From positions 1 to 64,000 of the forward strand of contig JAPLKU010000020.1 in NCBI GenBank assembly GCA_026387935.1: a stretch of 64,000 bases of DNA, given 5' to 3'. Each line of letters opens with the position of its first letter. Position 1 is the first letter of the stretch. This stretch comes from Gemmatimonadota bacterium. Lineage in GTDB: Bacteria; Gemmatimonadota; Gemmatimonadetes; Gemmatimonadales; Gemmatimonadaceae. Below are positions 55,113 to 64,000 of the stretch, in pieces. The translations under genes were made by a program, and so were the position numbers. Under the pieces are notes generated by a model. The model saw nothing but the letters and a program-made list of their open reading frames with translations. It was not told where the DNA came from and did no database searches.

Positions 55113-55445
55113 GTGAAGCGCGTCGACGCCGCCACTGATGGCGCGCCGACGGGCGACTCGTTTGCCACGGGCTTTCCGAGCGTGGACAAACGCCTTGGTG
55201 GGGGGGCTGCGCCGCGGCGATTTGGTTGTCCTCGGCGGCGAGGTTGGCGTCGGCAAGTCATCGCTTGCGCTGGCGATGGCGCTCCGGATGGCCCAGGCCG
55301 GAGTGAACTCGGCGTTTTTCACGGCCGAGATGTCGGTGGACCGGGCGATGGAACGAGTGCTCGCGATTGAAGGGCGCTCGCGCGTGGATGACATCCGACA
55401 CGGATCGCTCGATGAGTTTGCGCGCGCGGCGGTTGGCGCGGCAGC
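55113..55445 (+). pseudogene. Frameshifted, truncated DnaB/KaiC-like ATPase fragment
   Basis: The first frame gives SFATGFPSVDKRLGGG; the next frame gives GLRRGDLVVLGGEVGVGKSS, with Walker A GGEVGVGKSS, then ALAMALRMAQAGVNSAFFTA and EMSVDRAMERVLA. Joined, they match the start of a replicative-helicase/RecA-like ATPase (DnaB C-terminal type). The frames switch at a run of seven G residues (55200-55206); six would restore one frame. After about residue 110 the similarity stops at ~55445, where an outer-membrane protein fragment begins. Confidence 0.7.
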
Positions 55446-56084
55446 GGCTCGGCGCTCACGGGCGGCGTCGCGATGGCGTGGACCGTCGGTGAGTGGAACG
55501 TCGGGTTTGGTGGCAGCTACCGCTATTCGTCGCCGTTCGACGCGTATCAGGTACAGACCAGCGTCTTGCGCTTCGAACCAGGCAGCGAATCGCGTATCCG
55601 TCTTGGCGTAGACCGCAGCATTGGCGACGCACGCATTTCGTTCGCCGGCACGTACTCGGCATTTTCCTCCGACAAGGTTGCATCTACGTCATTCGCGACC
55701 GGTGCTCGCATTCTTGGGCAGGCAAGTATCGTGATGCCGACACCGGTGGGCGACGTCTCCATCGGCGAGTGGGATCTGTATCGCGCCGAAGGGCAGCAGG
55801 TTGGTGCCGTGGCGCCACGGGAGCACATCTCGAACGTGGCGGTAGCGCTCGGGTTCAACCTGGGCAGCGTCTACGTGCAGCCGAGTCTCGAGGGCCGCGC
55901 CTGGATGCGTGACAATGAGCGGGCGGGAGCGGTGGGCACGGGCGGCGTGCGGTTCCGTTTCGGATCGGGCGCGCTCACCTGGAATCCGTCGATCTCGTAC
56001 TCGATGGGCAATGTGTATCCCGGCAGCACCACCTCGGTGGATGTGCAGGGATTCCGCGCCGCGATGCTGCTGCGATATCAGTAG
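55440..56084 (+). pseudogene. 3' fragment of an outer-membrane protein gene
   Basis: The frame ending at 56084 encodes about 210 residues of amphipathic strands (WNVGFGGSYRYSSPFDAYQ, ISFAGTYSAFSSDKV, ALGFNLGSVYVQPSLEGRAW, WNPSISYSMGNVYPG, ending GFRAAMLLRYQ). This looks like the C-terminal half of a beta-barrel. The frame reads upstream without a start (GSGSALTGGVAMAWTVGEW) into the DnaB-like fragment, so the 5' part is gone. An ATG at 55473 could give a shortened product but has no signal peptide. A strong terminator follows, as expected for a real gene end. Confidence 0.7.
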
Positions 56085-56103
56085 GCTGACGTTCAGGGGT
56101 GCT

Positions 56104-56137
56104 GCAGAGGGCGGAGCCGGGTGGCTCCGCCCTCTGC
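56104..56137 (+). terminator. Hairpin terminator after the outer-membrane protein fragment
   Basis: A perfect 15-bp stem (56104-56118 with 56123-56137) and 4-nt loop, 20 nt after the stop. There is no proper T-tract (GTGTGCACG follows). Confidence 0.65.
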
Positions 56138-56223
56138 GTGTGCACGTCGGTTTGTCGTGGTGGCCTGGCGGCGGCTATCTTTCGCCGTCACCACAACGTC
56201 CCCTTTGCACGCGGAAGCACGGT

Positions 56224-56967
56224 ATGGCTGGCCACAGTAAATGGAAGAACATCAAGAGCGCGAAGGCGGCCACGGACAAGAAACGTGCCAGCGTCTTCAC
56301 CAAGCTCATTCGTGAAATCATGGTCGCGGCCAAGCAGGGTGGCAGCGACCCGGCCGGCAACCCGCGGCTCCGCACCGCCATCGAGAATGCGAGGGCGGTG
56401 TCCATGCCCAAAGACAACATCGAGCGCGCCGTGCTCAAGGGCGCGGGCGAACTCGAAGGCGTGGACTATGTCGAGACGCTCTACGAGGCGTACGGCCCTG
56501 GCGGCGTCGCGCTGATGATCCAGGCCCTCAGTGACAATCCGACGCGCGCGGTCGCCGAGGTACGCGCGAAGCTCACGCGCGGGAACGGCAACCTTGGCAC
56601 GACCAACTCCGTGTCATTCCTCTTCGACCGGAAGGGGCAGGTCTACGTCGCGGCGGCCGGAATGGACGAGGACTCGGCGATGGAGAAAGCACTCGAAGCC
56701 GGCGCTGAGGATTTCGCGAAGGAAGACGATACCTACGTGATCACGACTGCATCGGCTGACCTGCACAAGGTGAAAGCAGCGCTCGAAGCCGTCGGACTCA
56801 CGGCCACGCAGGCGGAACTCGCCTGGATTCCGAAGAGCACCGTGCGCGTCGAAGGCAAGGACGCAGAATCGCTGGTGAAGCTGCTCGAGGCGCTCGAAGA
56901 GCTCGATGACGTGCAGAAGGTTGATGCGAACTTCGACATGGACGTTTCCGCGATGGCGCAGGGCTGA
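56224..56967 (+). CDS. YebC/PmpR family protein
   Basis: A 247-residue protein beginning MAGHSKWKNIKSAKAATDKK, the diagnostic YebC N-terminus, with GPGGVALMIQALSDNPTRAV, GNLGTTNSVSFLFDRKG and the C-terminal AELAWIPKSTVRVEG. YebC proteins were described as transcription factors. More recent work links them to ribosomes and to translation of proline-rich stretches. The gene heads the yebC-ruvC-ruvA-ruvB run, a common arrangement in bacteria. Confidence 0.95.
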   Translation: MAGHSKWKNIKSAKAATDKKRASVFTKLIREIMVAAKQGGSDPAGNPRLRTAIENARAVSMPKDNIERAVLKGAGELEGVDYVETLYEAYGPGGVALMIQALSDNPTRAVAEVRAKLTRGNGNLGTTNSVSFLFDRKGQVYVAAAGMDEDSAMEKALEAGAEDFAKEDDTYVITTASADLHKVKAALEAVGLTATQAELAWIPKSTVRVEGKDAESLVKLLEALEELDDVQKVDANFDMDVSAMAQG

Positions 56968-56994
56968 CGCGTTGACACTCGTGATTGCGTCGGC

Positions 56995-57567
56995 GTGATC
57001 GTCCTTGGGGTTGACCCGGGTACCGCGGCCACGGGCTACGGCGTGGTGCGCGGCGGTGAGCCCGGCGGCCCCACACTCATTGAGTGCGGCGTGATCCGCA
57101 CGTCGCCGCGCACCACACTCGCGCGACGCGTCACAGAAATCTTCGATGGGATCAGCGACGTCATCGAACGGCACAAGCCCGATGCCATGGCCGTCGAGGG
57201 CGTCTTCTTCGCCAAGAATGTTCGGACCACGATCGTCCTCGGGCACGCGCGCGGCGTGGTGCTGCTTGCCGGGGAGCGGGCGGGCATCGTCATTCACGAA
57301 TTCGCGCCCAAGCTGATCAAGAAGACCGTGACCGGTACCGGCGGCGCCAGCAAGCAGCAAGTACAGGCTATGGTCGCGCGGTTGCTGCGACTCAAGCATG
57401 CACCGCAACCGGCCGACGCCGCCGATGGTGTGGCCTGCGCGCTCACCTGTGTGATGGGCGCCGGATTCGCGGCACGCGCCGCGCTCATCCAGCGGCTGCC
57501 CGCCGCCCGCCAGGTTGCCGTACTCCGCCCGAATCTGAGCCGACTCCGCACGGGCACCGGCCGATGA
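56995..57567 (+). CDS. ruvC: Holliday junction resolvase RuvC
   Basis: A 190-residue RNase H-fold endonuclease that cuts four-way junctions during recombination. Catalytic acidic residues are Asp7 (VLGVDPGTAATGYG), Glu in AVEGVFFAKN, and Asp in QPADAADGVACAL. GTGGASKQQVQAMV is the conserved DNA-contact loop. The GTG start is 27 nt after yebC. Its stop overlaps ruvA (ATGA). Confidence 0.96.
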   Translation: MIVLGVDPGTAATGYGVVRGGEPGGPTLIECGVIRTSPRTTLARRVTEIFDGISDVIERHKPDAMAVEGVFFAKNVRTTIVLGHARGVVLLAGERAGIVIHEFAPKLIKKTVTGTGGASKQQVQAMVARLLRLKHAPQPADAADGVACALTCVMGAGFAARAALIQRLPAARQVAVLRPNLSRLRTGTGR

Positions 57568-58169
57568 TCTCGCGACTCAGGGGAACGCTGGCCGCAAAAG
57601 GCGTTGACCGGATTGAGGTGATGACGGCGGGCGGCGTCGGCTACGCGCTGCAGATTCCGCTCGGTGTACTCGAATCACTCCCGCGCGTAGGCGAACCGGT
57701 TGACCTGCATACGGCGCTCGTGGTGAAGGAAGACCACTGGCAACTGTTCGGATTCTCTGCGGAGAGCGACCGCGCCCTGTTCAACGTGCTGCTCAGCGCC
57801 AGCGGCGTGGGCCCGGCGCTCGCACTCGGCCTGCTCTCCTCGCTCGGTGCGGCGCGCGTGGTGCGCTCCATCAGGGAGCGTGACTTGGTCACGCTGCAAT
57901 CTGTTCCGCGCGTTGGGAAGAAGGTCGCCGAACGGTTGTGCGTCGAACTCGGCGACAAGGTGAAGGCGTTCGCGTCCGAGGCGTCGGCTGAGCCCGGCCC
58001 AACACTCGACGGCGGCGCTGCGGACGCGGTTCGCGCGCTGGTGGCGCTCGGCTATTCGCATCCGGATGCCGAACGGGCGGTGCGAAAGGCGGTGGACAAG
58101 AAACCGGCCGGCACCGACGGCACGGCGGATCTCGTGCGCGCCGGGCTCGCTGAGCTCCAGCGTCGCTAA
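57564..58169 (+). CDS. ruvA: Holliday junction branch-migration subunit RuvA
   Basis: A 201-residue junction-binding protein. It has an N-terminal OB fold (MISRLRGTLAAKGVDRIEVM), two helix-hairpin-helix motifs (LLSASGVGPALALGLLSS and LQSVPRVGKKVAERLCVEL), a flexible linker, and the C-terminal three-helix domain III (AVRALVALGYSHPDAERAV) that binds RuvB. It lies between ruvC and ruvB and overlaps ruvC by four bases. Confidence 0.96.
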   Translation: MISRLRGTLAAKGVDRIEVMTAGGVGYALQIPLGVLESLPRVGEPVDLHTALVVKEDHWQLFGFSAESDRALFNVLLSASGVGPALALGLLSSLGAARVVRSIRERDLVTLQSVPRVGKKVAERLCVELGDKVKAFASEASAEPGPTLDGGAADAVRALVALGYSHPDAERAVRKAVDKKPAGTDGTADLVRAGLAELQRR

Positions 58170-58181
58170 GTTCCCGTCACC

Positions 58182-59213
58182 GTGAACAACATGTCGCGCG
58201 CCGAAATCACCACACCCGAAGTCCTCACCGAGGAATCGGTCGTTGAGCTCAAGCTGCGCCCGCAGCGGCTCGCCGAGTTCATCGGCCAGACGAAGCTCAA
58301 GGAATCGCTTGATATCTCGATTCAGGCGGCGCTCGGGCGGCGTGAACCGCTCGACCACGCGCTGTTTCATGGTCCACCTGGACTTGGCAAGACTACGCTC
58401 GCTGAACTGATCGCACGCGAACTGGGTGTGAACATCCACACGACGTCCGGTCCGGCGCTCGAAAAGCCGGCCGATCTGGTCGGGACACTGACGAATCTGC
58501 GTCCCGGCGACATTCTGTTCATCGACGAGATCCATCGGCTGCGCCCAGTCATCGAGGAGTTCCTCTATCCCGCGATGGAGGACTTCAAGATCGACATCCG
58601 TCTTTCGGATGGACCGCATGCGCAGACCGTGAGCATGACGATCGAGAAGTTCACGCTGATTGGCGCCACGACCCGGTTTGGATTGCTGACGCCGCCGATG
58701 CGCGCGCGATTCGGCATGGCGATGCGCCTGGATTTCTATCCGGCCTCGGAACTGGAAGAGATCGTGAAACGCACCGCGACGGTGGTCAATGTCGAGCTGC
58801 ACGAAGACGGCGCTCACGAAATCGCACGCCGGTCACGCGGCACTCCGCGTATCGCCAATCGCCTGCTACGGCGCGTTCGCGACTACGCGCAGGTGCGCGC
58901 CGATGGTGTGGTGACGCTTGCGGTGGCGAAGGAAGCGCTCGCGATGCTCGACGTGGATGATTTCGGCCTCGACGACATGGACGCGCGGATTGTGAAAACG
59001 ATCATCGAGAAGTTTGACGGTGGGCCGGTCGGCGTCGCCTCGCTCGCCGCTGCGATCGGCGAGGATCCGGGCACCATCGAAGAAGTGTACGAACCATTCC
59101 TCGTGCAGAACGGGCTGCTGCATCGCACCTCCCGCGGTCGTGTGGCGACCGCGCAGGCGTACCGGCACTTCGGGTACAAGGCGCCACCGGGCGCGCAGGC
59201 CGAACTGCTCTGA
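58182..59213 (+). CDS. ruvB: Holliday junction branch-migration ATPase RuvB
   Basis: A 343-residue AAA+ motor. Walker [13 protein letters not shown], Walker [11 protein letters not shown], sensor 1 [20 protein letters not shown], arginine finger region [18 protein letters not shown], and the C-terminal winged helix ([18 protein letters not shown]). The GTG at 58182 is the listed start; an ATG at 58191 ([10 protein letters not shown]) is an equally good choice. Its stop codon overlaps a CTG that may start queA. Confidence 0.96.
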   Translation: MNNMSRAEITTPEVLTEESVVELKLRPQRLAEFIGQTKLKESLDISIQAALGRREPLDHALFHGPPGLGKTTLAELIARELGVNIHTTSGPALEKPADLVGTLTNLRPGDILFIDEIHRLRPVIEEFLYPAMEDFKIDIRLSDGPHAQTVSMTIEKFTLIGATTRFGLLTPPMRARFGMAMRLDFYPASELEEIVKRTATVVNVELHEDGAHEIARRSRGTPRIANRLLRRVRDYAQVRADGVVTLAVAKEALAMLDVDDFGLDDMDARIVKTIIEKFDGGPVGVASLAAAIGEDPGTIEEVYEPFLVQNGLLHRTSRGRVATAQAYRHFGYKAPPGAQAELL

Positions 59214-59215
59214 GC

Positions 59216-61376
<2,161 letters not shown>

Positions 61377-61377
<1 letters not shown>

Positions 61378-61736
61378 TGTCATTCCTGCCTGCATTGCTG
61401 CTTCAGGCTGCCGCGCCCGCCGCGGGCGCCCAGTCACCACTGATCTTCTTCGGTCAGATGGCCGTCATCGTGGCCATCTTCTACTTCATCGTGCTGCGCC
61501 CGCAGCGAAAGCAGCAGAAGCAGCTTGAAGCGTCGCTCCTGTCGATGACCAAGGGTGACGAAGTGGTCACCGCCGGCGGCATCATCGCCGAAGTCGTTCA
61601 CATCAAGGAGACGCTCAAGGACGGCGCTCCGGCCCCGACCATGGCCGACCGCGTGACGATCAAGTCCGGCGAATCAAAAGTCGTGGTCGAGCGTGGACGG
61701 ATCGTGCGAGTCAACCGGCCGTCGAACGAGAGCTAG
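61377..61736 (+). CDS. yajC: Preprotein translocase accessory subunit YajC
   Basis: A 119-residue protein with one transmembrane helix (PLIFFGQMAVIVAIFYFIVL) followed by the diagnostic RPQRKQQKQLEASLLSMTKG DEVVTAGGIIAEV region. YajC associates with SecDF and the Sec channel in the inner membrane. The tgt-yajC order is widely conserved. The ATG shares its first base with the tgt stop codon. Confidence 0.95.
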
Positions 61737-61741
61737 CGCCG

Positions 61742-62299
61742 ATGGCGGTCCTGCCGATTCATGTCCTCGGCGCGTCCGTCCTGCGACAGGAGACGACGCC
61801 GGTCACCAAGGTGACTCCGGAGCTCCTGAAGCTCGCGGACGACATGTTCGACACGATGCACGCCGCCAGCGGCGTTGGCCTCGCGGCCCCGCAAGTCGGG
61901 CGCACCGAGCGGCTCGCCGTCGTCGAGGTTGAGGGAGAACGACATGTGCTGTTCAATCCGGAAATCGTACTAGAGGAAGGCAGCATCAAGTGGGAAGAAG
62001 GCTGCCTCTCCATTCCCGAGATTTATGGCGACGTCACGCGCGCGGCGCGGGTGATCGTGCGCGCGACCGGGCGCGACGGCAAGTTGTTTGACGTCGAGGG
62101 ACGCGACCTCCTCGGCGTCTGCCTGCAACATGAGATCGATCATCTCCATGGCAAACTGTTCATTGACCACCTGAGCTTCCTCAAGAAGCGGAAGGCCATG
62201 GCGTTGTGGGAAGATGAGAAGGACAAGTATCCCGATCTGCTGCGGATCCTCACTCCCGACTCAGTCAACGAACAAGGCGACGAGTCGGAGCGGCTCTAG
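61742..62299 (+). CDS. def: Peptide deformylase
   Basis: A 185-residue metalloenzyme that removes the formyl group from new proteins. All three motifs are present: GVGLAAPQVG, EEGCLSIPEIYG (Cys metal ligand) and CLQHEIDHLHGKLFID (His-Glu-x2-His, where Glu is catalytic). The C-terminal tail is extended and charged. It is followed by fmt, which adds the formyl group to initiator tRNA, the usual pairing. Confidence 0.97.
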   Translation: MAVLPIHVLGASVLRQETTPVTKVTPELLKLADDMFDTMHAASGVGLAAPQVGRTERLAVVEVEGERHVLFNPEIVLEEGSIKWEEGCLSIPEIYGDVTRAARVIVRATGRDGKLFDVEGRDLLGVCLQHEIDHLHGKLFIDHLSFLKKRKAMALWEDEKDKYPDLLRILTPDSVNEQGDESERL

Positions 62300-62308
62300 G
62301 CCGGTTCC

Positions 62309-63262
62309 ATGCGCGTCCTATTCTGGGGCACTCCGGACTTTGCGACGCCGGCATTGCGCGCGCTCGTCGGCGAGGGCCATGACGTCGTTGCGGTCGTCAC
62401 ACAGCCCGACCGGTCACGCGCGAACGGTGGGCGAAGCCGCTCGTCGCTCGATGCATCACCGGTCAAAGTGGTGGCCACCGAAGAAGGGATTCCTGTTTTG
62501 CAGCCGGATCGCCCGCGCGGCGAAGACTTTGTGTCGTCGCTCCGCGCGCTCGAGCCTGACGTCTCCGTGGTCGTCGCCTATGGTCATATCCTCTCGAAGG
62601 AAGTGATCGACCTGCCGCGCCTCGGCACGCTCAACATTCACGCATCGCTGCTCCCGCTCTATCGCGGGGCTGCACCCATTCAGGCTGCGATTCGCGACGG
62701 ACGTGCGGAGAGTGGCGTGTCGATCATGCGGATGGAAGTCGCGCTCGATGCCGGACCGGTGATCCTCGCGCTTCCGACACCGATTCTTCCCGACGAGACC
62801 GGAGGAGAGCTGCAACTCCGTCTCGCGGAGATCGGTGCGGAAGGCATCGTTGAGGCGCTGGCGCTGCTCGATTTGGGAGGCGCAACCGAAACAGCACAGC
62901 GCGCCGAAGCGGCGACGTACGCGAAGAAGATCGAGCGCGCTGATGCGCAGATTGACTGGAACGCGTCGGCGGCAGTCGTGGAGCGCCTCATCCGCGCTTT
63001 CGATCCAAAGCCGGGCGCGTGGACATTCCGCAGCGGCCTTGAGGTCAAGCTCTATGGTGCTCGCGTTGCCACGGGGCATAGCGGACCGCCGGGAACGGTC
63101 CTGACCGGAGAAGGCGATGCGATCATCGTGGCCTGCGGGGAAGGCGCCGTGCGCGTGCTGGACGTGCACGGCGCGGGCCGCAAGCGCCAGCGTGCGGGAG
63201 AGTGGCTCAGGGGCCGCGGCGTGGCTGTGGGCGACGTGCTGGGTGCACCGACGACCCCCTGA
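62309..63262 (+). CDS. fmt: Methionyl-tRNA formyltransferase
   Basis: A 317-residue enzyme that formylates Met-tRNA(fMet) from 10-formyl-tetrahydrofolate. It has FWGTPDFATPALRALVGEGH, the SLLPLYRGAAPIQAAI folate/catalytic segment, GVSIMRMEVALDAGPV and a C-terminal OB-like domain (~205-305). The start is 9 nt after the def stop. With def upstream and rsmB downstream this is the standard def-fmt-rsmB locus, interrupted here by an RCC1 remnant. Confidence 0.97.
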   Translation: MRVLFWGTPDFATPALRALVGEGHDVVAVVTQPDRSRANGGRSRSSLDASPVKVVATEEGIPVLQPDRPRGEDFVSSLRALEPDVSVVVAYGHILSKEVIDLPRLGTLNIHASLLPLYRGAAPIQAAIRDGRAESGVSIMRMEVALDAGPVILALPTPILPDETGGELQLRLAEIGAEGIVEALALLDLGGATETAQRAEAATYAKKIERADAQIDWNASAAVVERLIRAFDPKPGAWTFRSGLEVKLYGARVATGHSGPPGTVLTGEGDAIIVACGEGAVRVLDVHGAGRKRQRAGEWLRGRGVAVGDVLGAPTTP

Positions 63263-63271
63263 AAACCATCA

Positions 63272-63297
63272 AGGGGAGCCGCACCAGCGGCTCCCCT
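63272..63297. terminator. Hairpin terminator after fmt
   Basis: A perfect 11-bp stem (63272-63282 with 63287-63297) with loop ACCA, ending 26 nt before the end of a convergent gene. No T-tract is present. Confidence 0.6.
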
Positions 63298-63323
63298 CGG
63301 CTCATGCCAGACGAACTCAGATA

Positions 63324-63725
63324 TCAAGGCTGGTAGAGCACTCTGGTCGGCGTCATGGTTGGTGTAGCGTTGCCGGTCGTGTTACGACCGAGCTGGCCGA
63401 ACGAGTTGTCGCCCCAGCTATACACGGTGCCGGCGGAAATTGGCGGCGATCCTGGTGGCGCGGCGGCTCCAGCGTTTGCAACGCCACCGGTGAAGAACTC
63501 ACCGACCGAGAGGGTTCGGAACACGAGGCCTCCAGCGACGGCAACCGGTGAAGTGGCGGTTATCGTCGTGCCGTCGGCCAACTCGCTGTAATCGTTGCGA
63601 CCCCAGCAGTACGCGGCCTGTTCCTGCACCCTTCTAGACGGCCCGCCCAAGCCGAGAGTAACAGAAGCGGTCGGTGTGCGGCCGCCGGTATTCGTTCGGT
63701 AGCAAGCTCCGGCAGCGAGTCGCAA
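63324..63725 (-). pseudogene. C-terminal remnant of an RCC1-repeat protein
   Basis: The 133-residue frame contains RCC1-type blades: AAYCWGRNDYSELADGTT, then LVFRTLSVGEFFTGGVANAG and GTVYSWGDNSFGQLGRNTTG. A functional RCC1 propeller needs about seven blades, whereas only one and a half to two are here. The first ~35 residues (ACYRTNTGGRTPTAS) do not look like a blade, suggesting a frameshift. There is only a weak TTG start, and 38 nt further upstream the divergent rsmB begins, so the 5' part of the gene is lost. A short expressed product cannot be excluded. Confidence 0.6.
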
Positions 63726-63763
63726 AACATAATACCCGCCAGTTGGCCTTATCTTTCGCCAGA

Positions 63764-64000
63764 ATGGCGCACCTTGGTGGATCTGCAGTGGGAACAGGCA
63801 GCCGCGGCGTGATTACGCCGGCGCGCGATGCCGCAGCGCAGGTCCTCGGCGACCTGCGCGGGGGCTCGCTGCTTGACGCCGCTCTCGACCGGGCGGCCAC
63901 CCGCCTCGACCCCCGCGACCGGCGTTGGCTTCACGAGCTGGTCTACGGCACTCTGCGCAAACGGGCCTGGCTCGACGCCGTACTCGACCTGCGTGTGCGC
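63764..64000 (+). CDS. rsmB: 16S rRNA (cytosine-967-C5)-methyltransferase RsmB, N-terminal part
   Basis: The frame is open from the ATG at 63764 to the end of the window (79 codons). It encodes a NusB-like helical domain (ARDAAAQVLGDLRGGSLLDA, then DPRDRRWLHELVYGTLRKRA), the start of RsmB/Sun. The DRxWLxELVYGTLRxR motif is characteristic, and the def-fmt-rsmB order supports it. The catalytic SAM domain lies beyond the window. NusB itself is shorter and is not usually placed after fmt. Confidence 0.88.
   Translation, partial: MAHLGGSAVGTGSRGVITPARDAAAQVLGDLRGGSLLDAALDRAATRLDPRDRRWLHELVYGTLRKRAWLDAVLDLRVR

Overview
The window is GC-rich, gene-dense DNA from a Gram-negative bacterium. It carries lipid A/Kdo genes (waaA, an LpxL-type acyltransferase, an MsbA-type exporter), TolC- and Omp85-like outer-membrane proteins, and SusC/SusD-type TonB-linked receptors. 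Receptors with a carboxypeptidase-regulatory domain, a SusD lipoprotein, a short ATP-synthase epsilon subunit and a REC-PglZ (PorX-type) protein fit the FCB side of the tree. Gemmatimonadota is my best guess, inferred from gene content alone. I see no rRNA genes, CRISPR array, prophage or insertion sequence.

Layout. 1-2.5 kb: 5' end of a SusC-like receptor (minus), a DsbA-like thioredoxin protein, waaA. 2.45-6.7 kb: F1 ATP-synthase operon atpAGDC (minus), with a CRP/FNR-type palindrome over its probable promoter. 6.8-7.35 kb: a GxxExxY nuclease-like gene bracketed by 29-nt inverted repeats. 7.4-9.4 kb: overlapping operon of a MlaF-like ATPase, a NUDIX hydrolase and an AraC-type regulator. 9.7-15.2 kb: SusC-SusD pair and a plug-only receptor-like protein. 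15.4-16.6 kb: primary-type sigma factor with a histone-H1-like tail. 16.7-19.1 kb: five tRNA genes around a TPR lipoprotein-like exported protein. 19.2-24 kb: tetR-tolC-emrA-emrB efflux operon. 24.2-28.3 kb: tRNA-Arg, rho, ruvX, mltG, an RlmI-like methyltransferase. 29.4-29.7 kb: two very small genes sharing one perfect bidirectional terminator. 30-33.7 kb: an atypical SDR, a truncated haemoglobin, tdh-kbl threonine degradation. 34.6-36.8 kb: a decayed alkyladenine glycosylase gene and a NYN-LOTUS protein. 37.2-42.4 kb: NtrY/NtrX-like two-component pair, a sigma-54 promoter, a beta-helix/Omp85 outer-membrane protein and a DUF4390 protein. 42.5-47.5 kb: HNH nuclease, ilvE, amidohydrolase, PBP1A. 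47.6-54.6 kb: tyrS, class V aminotransferase, LpxL-like, MsbA-like, PorX-like. 54.6-56.1 kb: a leaderless-looking small gene, then a frameshifted DnaB-like fragment joined to the 3' end of an outer-membrane protein gene. 56.2-64 kb: yebC-ruvC-ruvA-ruvB-queA-tgt-yajC-def-fmt, an RCC1 remnant and the start of rsmB.

Genes are tightly packed, and many neighbours overlap by ATGA or GTGA, so translational coupling seems to be the rule. The most unusual items are the inverted-repeat-bounded GxxExxY unit, the NtrX/sigma-54/outer-membrane module, the CRP-like site on atpA, a dispersed 64-nt intergenic repeat, a 14-residue Lys/Ala peptide gene, the bidirectional leaderless promoter at 54.56 kb, and three gene remnants.
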